Positions 26,107-36,813 of a DNA stretch of 64,000 nt are shown here, one piece after another. Source of the DNA: Firmicutes bacterium HGW-Firmicutes-1 (lineage in GTDB: Bacteria > Bacillota > Clostridia > Lachnospirales > Vallitaleaceae); assembly GCA_002841625.1 (NCBI GenBank), contig PHAG01000007.1, positions 62,001 through 126,000 of the forward strand, written 5' to 3'. The notes below the pieces were generated by a model, which did not search any database, was not told the origin of the DNA, and saw nothing but the letters and a program-made list of their open reading frames with translations. The position numbers and the translations under genes are program-made. Position 1 is the first letter of the stretch; every line of letters begins with the position of its first letter.

Positions 26107-27120
26107 TTAATAGGAAGCCAGCAAATCAATAACATTTTCGATGTCAGCTTCTTTGACATCATTATGAGTAACAAATCTCCAGATTCCATTTTCTGGGCCA
26201 TTTATTTTTATATGATTTTCAAGAAAAAATGACACCAATTGATCAGGTTGAATGCGTTCAGGAAGTGTAAAGAAGACCATGTTAATATGGATATCATCAA
26301 GGAATACTTGGACGCCATCAATTTTATTCAATGCTTCACCTAGTTTTAAGGCCAAGGCGTGATCCTGATATAATCGCGGAATCATTCTATCTAAGGAGAC
26401 GAGCGCAGGTGCAGCGAGGACGCCAACTTGTCTTAAACCGCCACCCATAATTTTTCTGTTTTTTCTAGCTCTTTCTATAAAAGATTTTGATCCAGCTAGG
26501 ATGGAACCAACAGGAGCACATAGTCCTTTAGAGAGACAAAACATAACAGAATCACAGTATTGAGTAATCTCGGTTGGAGCTACCTTAAGGTAAGTAGCTG
26601 CATTGAAAATTCGTGCACCATCTAGATGGACATGTACAGAATGCTTTTCTGCCATATTATGTACTTCTTTCATATAGGAAAGAGGAAGAACTCTTCCATT
26701 AGAGTAAGCATTTTCTAAGCAAATGAGAGCTGTTTTGGGGTAATGGATATTTTCTTCTTTTCTAATTTTAGCATCTATTTCATTTATATTCATATAACCC
26801 ATTTCTGTATTTATAGTTCTTAATTGTACACCAGCAATAATCGCTGAAGCGCCAGTTTCATGACATACGATATGAGAATCATCCCCAACAATAACTTCAT
26901 CACCTCTATTGCAATGTGTAAAAAGTGCAAGTTGATTTCCAAAGGTACCGCTGGGAACGAATAAAGACGCTTCTTTTCCAACAAGCTTTGCTGCTTTATC
27001 TTCAAGTTCCTTAACGGTAGGATCATCTTCGTAAATATCATCGCCTACTACTGCTTCATACATGCTCACGCGCATTTCCCAGGTTGGCATTGTTACGGTA
27101 TCGCTTCTTAAATCTATCAT
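26107..27120 (-). CDS. ltaE: Low-specificity L-threonine aldolase
   Basis: A PLP enzyme that cleaves threonine or allo-threonine to glycine and acetaldehyde. The 337-residue product starts with IDLRSDTVTMPT, has DDIYEDDPTVKELE, VPSGTFGNQLAL, HLDGARIFNA (PLP-binding Asp), and CLSKGLCAPVGS with the Schiff-base Lys. Length and order of motifs are normal. ATG 27120 has GGGAGAAC upstream on the minus strand. It is divergent from the M24 peptidase gene. Confidence 0.93.
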   Translation of the reverse strand: MIDLRSDTVTMPTWEMRVSMYEAVVGDDIYEDDPTVKELEDKAAKLVGKEASLFVPSGTFGNQLALFTHCNRGDEVIVGDDSHIVCHETGASAIIAGVQLRTINTEMGYMNINEIDAKIRKEENIHYPKTALICLENAYSNGRVLPLSYMKEVHNMAEKHSVHVHLDGARIFNAATYLKVAPTEITQYCDSVMFCLSKGLCAPVGSILAGSKSFIERARKNRKIMGGGLRQVGVLAAPALVSLDRMIPRLYQDHALALKLGEALNKIDGVQVFLDDIHINMVFFTLPERIQPDQLVSFFLENHIKINGPENGIWRFVTHNDVKEADIENVIDLLASY

Positions 27121-27323
27121 AATGTTCTCCCTTAACTATTCAATCATATTTAAATCAATTATACTAAGAGAGGGGTTATTATACAAGGGGAATAACAAGG
27201 TAATTGTTTATGCTTTAGAAAATTCACATCAAAAAAAGTCCTTAATAATTTTCACTACCCCAGCATTTCATTTTATGGTACTATTAAAGCATTAAATTTA
27301 GTATAGCTCAAGGAGAAAAAACA

Positions 27324-28511
27324 ATGATTTTAAATCCAACAAAAAAAGAATTAGAATATAGAATTTCAAAGTTATTTGAAGCTTTAAATGCTGCAGAAAA
27401 TCAGTTTGATACTGCAATCATTATCAGCAAGGTGAATCAATATTACTTTACGGGTACGATGCAAGATGGCATTCTGATCGTGAAAAAGGATGGCACAACA
27501 GCTTTTTTTGTAAGAAAGAGCTTTGAAAGAGCAAAGCTAGAATGTCCACTAGATATTGTACATAAAATGTCTACTTATAAGGATATGTTAAATGTTATTC
27601 CATCAGCGTTAGGCAGCACCTATATAGAAACCGAAATCGTTCCGATTGCAATGATTGAAAGATTAAAAAAATATTTTAGTATGGATAAAATAAGTCCTCT
27701 TGACAGGATCATATTAAGTCTTAGAGCTGTAAAAAGCGAATATGAATTAGAAATCATAACGGAATCAGGTAAACAGCATCAGTACTTACTTGAAACGATC
27801 GTGCCAGAAATTTTGCAAGTAGGTATGAGTGAAACGGATTTTCTTACAGAATTATATAATAGAATGGTGAAGTTAGGGCATCATGGCGTCTCAAGATTTT
27901 CAATGTTTCAAATGGAATTAATTGTTGGACAAGTAGGATTCGGAGAAAGCTCAATTTATCCAACTAATTTTGACGGTCCAGGTGGAATGCTAGGTATGAG
28001 TCCTGCGGTCCCAATTATTGGAAATAGAAAACGCTATCTTAAAAAAGGGGATATTGTTTTTGTTGATGTGGGTTATGGTGTTTTGGGATATCATAGTGAT
28101 AAAACACAGGTATACTCTTTTGGAATAAAACCAGATCAAGATGTTGAGAAAATTCATAATGACTGTAAAGACCTTATTATAAAAACAGCAAACCTATTAA
28201 AAGTAAATGCGATACCATCAGAAATTTACAATGAAATTACTAGCAATCTCCCCATTAGCCTATCTGAGAATTTTATGGGCTATGGTGAAAGTGTTAAATT
28301 TTTGGGACATGGTGTTGGACTTCACATTGATGAGATGCCAGTGATCTCGGGTGGGTTTAAAGTTCCACTCAAGGAAAATATGGTGATAGCGTTAGAACCA
28401 AAATGTGGGTTAGCAGGTGTAGGAACAGTAGGTGTTGAGGAAACTTATGTTGTGAAAGAGACTGGTGTGGTTTGTTTAACTGGTGGTCCTAGAGAGATCA
28501 TGGTTGTATAG
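27324..28511 (+). CDS. M24 family aminopeptidase (Xaa-Pro peptidase-like)
   Basis: A 395-residue protein with the two-domain creatinase/Xaa-Pro peptidase layout: an N-terminal substrate-side domain (1-150) and a pita-bread metal domain. The metal ligands are visible in order: FVDVGYG and HSDKTQ (two Asp), GHGVGLHIDEMP (His), and ALEPKCG and GVEETYVV (two Glu). It should remove N-terminal residues ahead of proline or act on related peptides. ATG 27324 follows AAGGAGAAAAAAC. A strong terminator follows at 28533. Confidence 0.88.
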   Translation: MILNPTKKELEYRISKLFEALNAAENQFDTAIIISKVNQYYFTGTMQDGILIVKKDGTTAFFVRKSFERAKLECPLDIVHKMSTYKDMLNVIPSALGSTYIETEIVPIAMIERLKKYFSMDKISPLDRIILSLRAVKSEYELEIITESGKQHQYLLETIVPEILQVGMSETDFLTELYNRMVKLGHHGVSRFSMFQMELIVGQVGFGESSIYPTNFDGPGGMLGMSPAVPIIGNRKRYLKKGDIVFVDVGYGVLGYHSDKTQVYSFGIKPDQDVEKIHNDCKDLIIKTANLLKVNAIPSEIYNEITSNLPISLSENFMGYGESVKFLGHGVGLHIDEMPVISGGFKVPLKENMVIALEPKCGLAGVGTVGVEETYVVKETGVVCLTGGPREIMVV

Positions 28512-28532
28512 ATGAAAAAAGTTTAGAGCAAG

Positions 28533-28586
28533 AAATAAAGCTTTCTATGAATGAAGATTCAATAAATAGAGAGCTTTATTTTTTTT
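28533..28586 (+). terminator. Intrinsic terminator after the M24 peptidase
   Basis: An AAATAAAGCTTTCTAT arm pairs with ATAGAGAGCTTTATTT across a loop of about 17 bases and runs into a long T tract. Confidence 0.75.
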
Positions 28587-28761
28587 GACTACTTGTCTTT
28601 TTGATTTTATAAAATAGTGGCTCAATTAACAGTATAATGTTAAAATATATAAATAATACAAAGTAAATATAACAAATATGATTAAATTTCGGTATGTAAG
28701 TGAGAGTAATTCAAATAAAGTTCATATAAAAAAATAAAATTATTGAGGAGTGATAAACGGA

Positions 28762-31299
28762 GTGGGAAATTCATTTACAAGAATAAACTCAATATTTGTT
28801 GGATTAGTAATGATGTTATCAATGTTTATGAGTATGCCATCAATGGCAACAGATAGTGATGCAGGCCTTAATGACATTTATAGCGAGTATGATTATATAG
28901 GAGCTTTTACCGAAGGTCTTGCAATAGTTGAAAAAAACGGGAAATATGGTCATATAAACAAAACAGGTAAAGTTATAGTTCCTATAATTTATGATGATTC
29001 TTTGTGTTTTGAAGAAGGATTAGCTGGAGTAAAAAGAAATGGGAAATGGGGTTTTATAGACAAAACAGGAAAAGAAATCATTCCAATTATTTATGATAGC
29101 ATTGGTCGTTTTTCTGAAGGCTTCATACATGTGAAAAGAGATGGTAAATGGGGATACGTAGACAAATTGGGAGAAGAAATAATTCCTATTATCTATGACG
29201 ATGTATGGTACTTCTCAGAAGGATTAGCTGGAGTTAAAGTTAATGGAAAGTGGGGTTTTATAGATAAAACTGGTGAAGAAATAATTTCAATTATTTATGA
29301 CTATCCAGAGTGTTTCAGCAATGGAATAGCTATCGTCAATAAAAGCGGGAAATGGGGTTCGATAGATAAAACGGGTAAAGAATTAATGCCGTTCATTTAT
29401 GAGGAGAATATGCTAATTAGAGCAAATGATGATAAAGTATTTAGAGATTATGAATATGTGCAGTTGTTCTCTGACGGACTTGCAATGGCTTGGAAAAGTG
29501 GAAAATGTGGTTATGTAGATGAGAATGGGAAAGAAGTAATTCCTGTTATTTACGAATCTTTAGATTCCTTGTACGGGGATTATATCATATTTGAAAGAAA
29601 TGGAAAGCTTGGTTATGTGGATTATAAAGGCAAAGAAATAATTTCAACCAATTATGATAGTATAGATTTCATGTTCGAGGGTATGGCAGTAGTTGAAAAA
29701 AACAATAAATTTGGTTATATAGATGATACCGGTAGAGAAGTAATTTCGACTATTTATGAAAGCGCAAGTTTTTTTCTTCAAGGTTTAGCAATAGTTGAAA
29801 AAAACGGGAAGTTTGGCTTAATTGATAAAATGGGGAAAGAAATAATTCCTTTTATTTATGATCAAGTAGAATACTATTACTCTGAAAATGGTTTTATTGA
29901 AGTTAAAAAAGATGGAAAGCACGGATTTATAGATCAAACAGGTAAAGAGATATGCCCACTTATTTATTCCTACGTATCTCGATTTTCAGAAGGTTTTGCA
30001 GCGGTTGAGAAAGATGAAAAGTATGGCTATATAGACGAGACAGGAAAAGAGATTATACCCATTATTTATGACAGTGCCTTTGAATTTGAAGAAGGATTGG
30101 CATGTGTTAAAGTAGATGGAAAATATGGTTATATAGATAAAATAGGGAAAGAAATAATACCTATTATTTATGATGATTTAAGAAGGTGCTTCAAAGAAGG
30201 TTTCATTTTTGCAAAAAAGAATGGAAAGTATGGTTTTATAGATAAAACAGGAAAAGAAATAATACCTATTATTTATGAGGAGTTAGAGGACTATTTTTCT
30301 GAAGGTTTATGTCGAGCAAAAAAGAAAGGAAAATATGGTTATATTGATAAAACAGGCAAAGAAATCATTCCTTTTATTTATGATGATATAAACTGGTTTT
30401 CAGATGATTTGATAGGAGCTAAGAAAAATGGAAAATGGGGCTATTTGGACAAAACAGGCAAAGAAATAATATCAATTATTTATGATGAAATAGGCAGTTT
30501 AACAGACGATTTAGTAAGAGTTAAGAAAAATGGAAAATGGGGCTATTTGGACAAAACAGGCAAAGAAATAATTCCATTTATTTATGATGATATAAGTTAC
30601 TTTTCGGGGGGGTTAGTACTAGTACAAAAAAATAATAAATGGGGTTACATAGATAAAACGGGAAAAGAGATTATTCATGTTATTTATGATAATATAAGAA
30701 ATTGGTGGGGCATATTAGAAGTTGAAAAAGATGGAAAACGAGGTTATTTGGACAAAACAGGCAAAGTAATCATACCAATTATTTACGATTATATTGAACG
30801 CATTTCAGAGGATTTGATGCTAGTTGTAAAAGATGGAAAATATAAATTGCTAGACAAATCTGGAAAGGAAGTGTTTGCTACTCCAACGTTTTCAGTCGTT
30901 CTGGTAAATGGAAAACAAACTTCCGTTGATGCGTATACAATCAATGGAAACAATTACTTCAAGCTAAGAGATTTGGCAAAGATGATAAACGGAACAGAAA
31001 AACAATTTGAAATCTCATGGAATCAAACTGAGAAGGCAATCAACCTTATATCATATAGCCCTTACACTGTAGTAGGCGGGGAGATGGTTAAGGGAGATGG
31101 AAAAACTATAGCACCTTTAGTCAACTTTTCTAAGATATTATTAGATGGAGTAGAGATTGGACCTATGGCCTATACAATTAATGATAACAACTATTTTAAA
31201 TTAAGAGATATTGCAGAAGTTCTTGATTTTGGTGTTACATGGGAGGATAGTACAAATTCAATAGCTATTGATACTAATATAGGGTATACGAAACCATAA
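28762..31299 (+). CDS. Secreted WG-repeat protein with a copper amine oxidase-like stalk domain
   Basis: An exported protein of about 845 residues. A signal peptide (to about SMA-TDSD) is followed by 19 WG-type repeats of about 33 residues each, pattern GKWGYIDKTGKEIIPIIYD, spanning about 45-705. The C-terminal 150 residues have two copies of a DAYTINGNNYFKLRDLA-type unit, as in the copper amine oxidase N-terminal-like stalk domain common in clostridial surface proteins. The start is GTG 28762 (GAGGAG eleven bases ahead) or GTG 28750. WG repeats form beta propellers or beta-rich superhelices; no activity is known. A paralogue follows directly. Confidence 0.8.
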   Translation: MGNSFTRINSIFVGLVMMLSMFMSMPSMATDSDAGLNDIYSEYDYIGAFTEGLAIVEKNGKYGHINKTGKVIVPIIYDDSLCFEEGLAGVKRNGKWGFIDKTGKEIIPIIYDSIGRFSEGFIHVKRDGKWGYVDKLGEEIIPIIYDDVWYFSEGLAGVKVNGKWGFIDKTGEEIISIIYDYPECFSNGIAIVNKSGKWGSIDKTGKELMPFIYEENMLIRANDDKVFRDYEYVQLFSDGLAMAWKSGKCGYVDENGKEVIPVIYESLDSLYGDYIIFERNGKLGYVDYKGKEIISTNYDSIDFMFEGMAVVEKNNKFGYIDDTGREVISTIYESASFFLQGLAIVEKNGKFGLIDKMGKEIIPFIYDQVEYYYSENGFIEVKKDGKHGFIDQTGKEICPLIYSYVSRFSEGFAAVEKDEKYGYIDETGKEIIPIIYDSAFEFEEGLACVKVDGKYGYIDKIGKEIIPIIYDDLRRCFKEGFIFAKKNGKYGFIDKTGKEIIPIIYEELEDYFSEGLCRAKKKGKYGYIDKTGKEIIPFIYDDINWFSDDLIGAKKNGKWGYLDKTGKEIISIIYDEIGSLTDDLVRVKKNGKWGYLDKTGKEIIPFIYDDISYFSGGLVLVQKNNKWGYIDKTGKEIIHVIYDNIRNWWGILEVEKDGKRGYLDKTGKVIIPIIYDYIERISEDLMLVVKDGKYKLLDKSGKEVFATPTFSVVLVNGKQTSVDAYTINGNNYFKLRDLAKMINGTEKQFEISWNQTEKAINLISYSPYTVVGGEMVKGDGKTIAPLVNFSKILLDGVEIGPMAYTINDNNYFKLRDIAEVLDFGVTWEDSTNSIAIDTNIGYTKP

Positions 31300-31348
31300 A
31301 AGAGAAGTTAAAACAATAAGTTTAAACTTTAACATAGGAGGAAAAGTT

Positions 31349-33013
31349 ATGGAAAAGTTAGTTAAAAAAATTATAAAGGGATTTTTTGCAGCAACTATAA
31401 TTTCGTCAATGTTGATGAGCATGTCTGCAATGGCAGCCGATGAAATTATTTGGATTAATAACGATTATGATGTCGTTGGTGGTTTATGTAACGGATATGC
31501 AATTGTTATGAAAAGTGGAAAATGGGGTCTTATAGATAAAACCGGTGAAGAAATCATACCACTTATCTATGATAGAGTGGATTTTATTTATGACGAAGGT
31601 TTAGTAACGGTAAGTAAAAACGGAAAATGGGGCGTGATTGATGTTACTGGAAAAGAAGTGATTTCAATTATTTATGACAATATAGGATTTTTAGATAATG
31701 ATGTTACTATTGTTGAAAAAGATGGAAAAAGTGGAGTTGTTGATAAAACTGGCAAACAAATTATTCCGATTATTTATGATGAAGTTGGTCGTTATTATGA
31801 AGGGTTTGCAACAGTTAAAAACAATGAGAAATGGGGTATTGTAGATAATGCAGGAAATACTATAGTTCCATTGACGTATGATTGGATACAATGCTTTTCG
31901 GAAAGCTTAGCTGGGGTTGGGAAAAATGGGAAATATGGCTTTGTAGACAAAACGGGTAAGGAAATAATTCCGCTTATTTATGACAGTGTAGGATATTTTT
32001 CAGAAGGCTTAGCGGGTATTGAAAAAGACGGAAAATGGGGTTATATAAACAAAACAGGTAAACAAATGGTTCCATTTATATACGATTATGCTTATAGTTA
32101 TTGGAAAGACTTAGCAGAGGTCAATAAAAATGGTAAGATTGGATGCATAGACAAAACAGGGAAAGAAATTGTTCCAAATATCTATGACTATATAGGTTAT
32201 TATAGTGAAGAGCTTGCAGTGGTTGAAAAAGATGGTAAATATGGTTTCATAGATAAAAAGGGCAAAGAAATAACTCCAATTATTTACGATGTTGCTGAAT
32301 ATTTTGCTGAAGGTTTAGCACTTGTTACAAAGAACGGAAAATGGGGATATATAGACTCTACCGGAAAAGAAGTAATTCCTTTAATTTATGATGGGGGAGA
32401 AAGGTTTTTTGAAGGTTTAGCAGTGGTGCAAATAGAAAACAAAAGTGGTTATATTGATAAAACTGGTAAAGAGATAGTACCAATTATATATGACAAAGCA
32501 AGCGATTTCAGTGGAGGTGTTGCAATAGTTGAAAAAAATGGTGAATATGGCATTGTTAACATAACAAACAAGAAAATCATACCTATTACTGCTATACCAA
32601 CATCTTCAAAGGTATTAGTAAATGGCAAAGCAATTTTTTTTGATGCTTATTCAATTAATGATAATAATTATTTCAAGCTAAGGGACTTTGGTAAGGTTAT
32701 TATTGGAACAGAAAAACAATTTGAAGTAACTTGGGATAATGATAAAAAGGCAATTAACCTTATATCTAATAAACCGTACACAGTAATAGGTGGAGAGATG
32801 GCTAAGGGTGATGGTAAGATTAAAACACCGGTAGTAAATACTTCTAATATTTATATTGATGGTGTAGAAAGCGATTTAACTGCCTATACGATTTATGGTA
32901 ATAACTACTTTAAACTTAGAGATATTGCACAAGCTTTTAATATTGGAGTTACTTGGGAAAGTACTTCTAATACAATAGTCATAGATACAAGTCAAGGATA
33001 TACTACGCCATAA
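31349..33013 (+). CDS. Secreted WG-repeat protein, shorter paralogue
   Basis: A 554-residue paralogue of the preceding protein with the same plan: signal peptide (cleavage near SAMAADE), about 11 WG-type repeats, and the two-unit copper amine oxidase-like C-terminal domain (KVLVNGKAIFFDAYSIND onward). The two genes are 49 bases apart on one strand and look like a tandem duplication followed by gain or loss of repeats. ATG 31349 follows AGGAGGAAAAG. Function unknown; a role at the cell surface is inferred. Confidence 0.82.
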   Translation: MEKLVKKIIKGFFAATIISSMLMSMSAMAADEIIWINNDYDVVGGLCNGYAIVMKSGKWGLIDKTGEEIIPLIYDRVDFIYDEGLVTVSKNGKWGVIDVTGKEVISIIYDNIGFLDNDVTIVEKDGKSGVVDKTGKQIIPIIYDEVGRYYEGFATVKNNEKWGIVDNAGNTIVPLTYDWIQCFSESLAGVGKNGKYGFVDKTGKEIIPLIYDSVGYFSEGLAGIEKDGKWGYINKTGKQMVPFIYDYAYSYWKDLAEVNKNGKIGCIDKTGKEIVPNIYDYIGYYSEELAVVEKDGKYGFIDKKGKEITPIIYDVAEYFAEGLALVTKNGKWGYIDSTGKEVIPLIYDGGERFFEGLAVVQIENKSGYIDKTGKEIVPIIYDKASDFSGGVAIVEKNGEYGIVNITNKKIIPITAIPTSSKVLVNGKAIFFDAYSINDNNYFKLRDFGKVIIGTEKQFEVTWDNDKKAINLISNKPYTVIGGEMAKGDGKIKTPVVNTSNIYIDGVESDLTAYTIYGNNYFKLRDIAQAFNIGVTWESTSNTIVIDTSQGYTTP

Positions 33014-33237
33014 AGAATCATAGCGGAATATAATTCTTAAGTAGGGACGGGACGTAAACACGGGAAATTATTGAATCGAATGATTGCAGTATTAGTTATC
33101 TGGGGTATGATGTATATCTGTTATTAATTTAATATATCACCATCACCTAACAAATCTGCCAAAAACCTAACAAATATGATATATTGAAAGCCCAATCCTT
33201 GGTATTATTATAGAATAAATTGAGGAGGGCATATCAT

Positions 33238-35376
33238 ATGAAACCTATCAGGAAAAGTCTTAACAAAAGTATTCAGCTCAGAAACTCAATTGGTTTTAAG
33301 CTATTAAGCATTATCCTTGCTATTGTAATAACAGGGATGAGTATACTTTCATTTTTTGCCATTGAGATTGCAAAAAAGAGTCTCGTTACCAATGAGATTG
33401 AAGCTTCAAAAACGCTTATGAAAGAAATTCAGCTTTATCTAGAAAGTGTTTCTAATCAAATTAATGGTAGTAGTGAATTAATATTTTCAAATAAACGATT
33501 GGTTTACGATGTTTGGTTAAATGAAAATTTGAAAGGTGATATCAAAGAAATCAGTAAGATTAACACACAAATGGATGAGGAAATTTTTCGGCCAATGATT
33601 ACTAGCAATAAAGCCATTCGTGCGATATGGATGCTAAATGAGGATGGGATTGCGTTAGGAACGAATGAATTTGACTTGAAAAAAGCTAATTCTGATGAGT
33701 TCCAATATGCTGCCCTAGCTGGCTTTGATAAAATTCAAAACTTGCAAGAGGCGGACAAAGGTAAAATAAAATGGGTTCCAGTACATAAAGAAGAATACAA
33801 GCTTTATAATAGCTATCAAGTGATTTCCTTAATGAGATGGTTTAGAACGGGCGTATCCAGAAATCAATCGATTTATAGTGGTATTATAGTCTTTAATTTA
33901 GAACCTTCCTTTGTTTCAAGCGCTTTAGAAAGCTTAGCGCAAATGGATATTTTAAAAAAGGACGCAGTATTTTACATAACAGATATAAATGGTACAGTTC
34001 TATCTAAGCTTGATGAAACAGGGCAAATCATTAAATTTAGTCAAGAATCAGAAAATGAAAATCTATCTAAGGAGTCCTTTTATAAGGATTGTTTAAGTGC
34101 AACAGAAGATATAAATTCTACTATAGTAGGTGATTATTTAATTTCCTATGCTAAATCAGATGACTTAGGATTGGTTGTCATTAGTAAAACACCTTTGAGC
34201 AGTTTATTTACAAGTATTGAGCAAATGAAAACCACCATACTCATTATTGGTATCATAATTATATTGCTTATCGTGATCTTGACAACAATGATTGTATTGA
34301 AAATGTCACGTAGAATGAAAAACATGATCCATGCCATGAAGGCAGTTGAAGCAGGTGATTTTTCTATAGAAATACAGGATAAAAAAGCAGATGAGTTAGG
34401 GTTACTGAGTCATGCTTTCAATAAAATGATCCGTAGCGTAAGAGAACTTATCATCCTATCTACGAATAGTGCGAACAATGTTACACTTGTTTCAGGGGAA
34501 GTAGAAGCACATTCTGAAAACAGTTTGGTACTTGCAAGTGAAGTTGGGAATGCGATTGAGCACATTGCAGGATCTATTGATGAACAGGTCTATGCATCAC
34601 AAGAAGGCTTGAAGAAAATTCTAGAGTTGTCTGATAATATGAATGAAATATCAAAGCGTTACGAAAAAGTTGATTCTATTTCTAAAGCAACTAGAGAAGT
34701 TAGTAATTCGGGCATTGCAATCATCAGTGATCTTGATAAGAGTTCAACAATAATGAATTCAACGATCATTCAAGTATTTGAACTTGCCAATCATTTAATT
34801 GAATCTTCAAAACGCATTAGTCAGATAGCAGATAGCATTACTTCAATTTCAGAACAAACAAATTTGATTTCTATCAATGCTTCTATAGAAGCTGCAAGAG
34901 CTAGTACCGCTGGTAAAGGCTTTGCGGTTGTAGCTACAGAAGTTCGTAAACTAGCGTCTCAGTCTGCTAATGAAGTTATAGAAATTGAAAAAATTATTAA
35001 AATGACCATACAGGATATTAATAAGACACGTCAGATTTCAGAGGAGCTTTTGCAAATTAATCAGAATCAACAGCTATACGTCAAAGACACAATTGACATA
35101 TTTAAAGATATCAATCAAAACATTGAATTCATTAATGATGCGGATTCTGAATTAGACGCTGCACTAACACTCGCACTTAAAAACATTAGTTCCATTGAAA
35201 TAGAAGTCAATCATATTGTAGAAACTATTGAAGCGGCCTCGGCGGCCACCAATGAGATTTCGGTTTCCACAGAGGATCAGATTGAATCTATGAAAGATTT
35301 AAAATCAATGGTAACCAAGATGAAAGATGTTATTGTGGGATTGGAAAAATCGGTAGCCATATTTACACTGGAATAA
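33238..35376 (+). CDS. Methyl-accepting chemotaxis protein
   Basis: A 712-residue transmembrane chemoreceptor. TM1 is at about 21-43, a large extracellular Cache-like sensor follows to about 330, TM2 ([16 protein letters not shown] region) at about 333-356, then HAMP, and a cytoplasmic signalling domain. The hairpin tip [19 protein letters not shown] is intact, so it should couple to CheA/CheW. ATG 33238 follows GAGGAGGGCATATC; an upstream in-frame start at 33220 overlaps this site. It is a single-gene unit with a terminator at 35467. No che genes are nearby. The ligand is unknown. Confidence 0.92.
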   Translation: MKPIRKSLNKSIQLRNSIGFKLLSIILAIVITGMSILSFFAIEIAKKSLVTNEIEASKTLMKEIQLYLESVSNQINGSSELIFSNKRLVYDVWLNENLKGDIKEISKINTQMDEEIFRPMITSNKAIRAIWMLNEDGIALGTNEFDLKKANSDEFQYAALAGFDKIQNLQEADKGKIKWVPVHKEEYKLYNSYQVISLMRWFRTGVSRNQSIYSGIIVFNLEPSFVSSALESLAQMDILKKDAVFYITDINGTVLSKLDETGQIIKFSQESENENLSKESFYKDCLSATEDINSTIVGDYLISYAKSDDLGLVVISKTPLSSLFTSIEQMKTTILIIGIIIILLIVILTTMIVLKMSRRMKNMIHAMKAVEAGDFSIEIQDKKADELGLLSHAFNKMIRSVRELIILSTNSANNVTLVSGEVEAHSENSLVLASEVGNAIEHIAGSIDEQVYASQEGLKKILELSDNMNEISKRYEKVDSISKATREVSNSGIAIISDLDKSSTIMNSTIIQVFELANHLIESSKRISQIADSITSISEQTNLISINASIEAARASTAGKGFAVVATEVRKLASQSANEVIEIEKIIKMTIQDINKTRQISEELLQINQNQQLYVKDTIDIFKDINQNIEFINDADSELDAALTLALKNISSIEIEVNHIVETIEAASAATNEISVSTEDQIESMKDLKSMVTKMKDVIVGLEKSVAIFTLE

Positions 35377-35466
35377 GGATTTAATACAAATCTTCAGAAT
35401 ACACCCTATCATTTTATATATAATATTATCTGATGTAGAAATATGTAGGTTACAGCAGAATGGTTT

Positions 35467-35508
35467 AAACCACCTTTAAGAGGATGAAATACTCATTAGG
35501 TGGTTTTT
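35467..35508 (+). terminator. Intrinsic terminator after the chemoreceptor gene
   Basis: AAACCACCT at 35467-35475 pairs with AGGTGGTTT at 35498-35506 across 22 bases and ends in a T-run. Confidence 0.75.
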
Positions 35509-35613
35509 ATCATCTAATGGTAATTGAGTTGTAAATAATATTTAATAAAAAAATTGTGATATAGAAGTTGAAAATATAGTACAATGAGATAATACAGTAC
35601 ATACAATAATGTT

Positions 35614-35687
35614 TTAATCGATGTGCAAGCGAAGTTTGCGTTTCGCTTTCGAAACCGTAGCGAATGTGGAGGTTTTGTAACATTGAC
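35614..35687 (+). repeat. Dispersed repeat, full copy A
   Basis: A 74-bp unit starting TTAATCGATGTGCAAGCGAA and ending GGAGGTTTTGTAACATTGAC. It shares about 55 positions with copy B at 36723. The first half has an AAGCGAA/TTCGCTT hairpin. It lies 86 bases before the coiled-coil gene. Confidence 0.8.
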
Positions 35688-35772
35688 TAGAGTATATTAC
35701 TGAAACGGTCGATACTTTAGATAAATGACGTTTTTGATTAGTACCAATAATTTTATAACAGGGAGAATAAAT

Positions 35773-36726
35773 ATGTTTGATACAGATAAGCTAAGTGAAA
35801 TGAATGTAGCAATTCAAGAAGTTGTTAACACGATACAAGAAGGTAAGATATATAATAGTCAAAAGAGAAACGCGGAGGAGTCTTTAACTTCGCTAAAACA
35901 TAGACTAAATGAGCTAAATGATCAGTTGAGAAAAGAAGAGAAGGATGTTGATAAGCTTCAATCTATCTCATTTTCAAATCTGTTTCATAGTTTAATCAAC
36001 GACAAGCCTGAGAAACTATCAAAGGAAGCTCAAGAGGTTCTCACCGTAAAGGCACAAATAGATAGTTTGCAATATGAGATTGTAGCAACTGAAGAACGCA
36101 TCAAGGTTCTTGAAGGTAAGTTATCAGAAGTAGTAGATGCAAAAAAGAGATATGAGGAATTATTCCAACAAAAGAAAGATTATATTGAAGCTGAAATACC
36201 TGATAAATGGAAAGAAATCGATAGCTATACACATCAGATCTATGATTTAACACTTAATCAAAAAGAACTCACGGAAGCCTTGACTGCTGGGAGGATGGTA
36301 ATGAGTTGTATTGAAGGTATTCAAGATTCATTAAACTCTGCAGAGGGTTGGGGAATGTATGACATAATAGGTGGAGGTCTGCTTTCTACAATGGTAAAAA
36401 GAAATCACATGGATGTGGCACAAAATCAAATTCATGAGCTTAAACATAAACTAACAACCTTTGATCAAGAGCTAAGTGATGTTGGAACCGCACTTGATGT
36501 TAACCTAGGGTTAGATGATTTTCTAGGATTTGCAGATTGGTTCTTTGATGGGTTATTTGTAGACATTGCGGTGCAGTCAAAAATCAACAATGCGATAGAC
36601 CAGATTGAGAGCTTAAGAAATAAGGTAGATAGCATCATTTGTCGTCTGGAAAATGATTATAAAACAATAACTACGAAAGCAACAACTATGCAGAACGAAT
36701 GTGATGACTTTATTAAGAGTATTTAA
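35773..36726 (+). CDS. Coiled-coil protein of unknown function
   Basis: A 317-residue soluble protein, almost entirely helical, with long coiled coils at about 25-185 and 215-310 and a short Gly-rich break (MYDIIGGGLLSTMVKRNH, about 200-217). There is no signal peptide or membrane segment. I do not recognise the family. ATG 35773 follows GGGAGAATAA; a longer frame from 35725 has no ribosome binding site. Copies of the dispersed repeat lie on both sides (35614 and 36723), the second covering its stop codon. Confidence 0.7.
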   Translation: MFDTDKLSEMNVAIQEVVNTIQEGKIYNSQKRNAEESLTSLKHRLNELNDQLRKEEKDVDKLQSISFSNLFHSLINDKPEKLSKEAQEVLTVKAQIDSLQYEIVATEERIKVLEGKLSEVVDAKKRYEELFQQKKDYIEAEIPDKWKEIDSYTHQIYDLTLNQKELTEALTAGRMVMSCIEGIQDSLNSAEGWGMYDIIGGGLLSTMVKRNHMDVAQNQIHELKHKLTTFDQELSDVGTALDVNLGLDDFLGFADWFFDGLFVDIAVQSKINNAIDQIESLRNKVDSIICRLENDYKTITTKATTMQNECDDFIKSI

Positions 36727-36795
36727 CCGATGTGCAAGCGAAGCTTGTATTCAGTTACGAAACCGTGGCGAATGCGGAGGTTTTGTAACATTGAC
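36723..36795 (+). repeat. Dispersed repeat, full copy B
   Basis: A 73-bp unit, TTAACCGATGTGCAAGCGAA to GGAGGTTTTGTAACATTGAC. It begins at the stop codon of the coiled-coil gene and ends 18 bases before the next start codon. Sequence between the conserved ends differs from copy A in the middle 20 bases. Confidence 0.8.
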
Positions 36796-36813
36796 AAAAA
36801 GAGGGGGGTTATT

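Noticed and set aside
28880-30870. Tandem DNA repeats of about 100 bp resembling an array
   Set aside because: They are in frame, coding, and variable in sequence; they encode WG repeats. There are no spacers of CRISPR type, and no CRISPR array or cas gene was seen in the window.
35683-35687. TTGAC at the end of the dispersed repeats as a -35 box
   Set aside because: Copies A, B and C end in TTGAC, but none is followed by a -10 box at 16-18 bases, and copy D has TTGGA.
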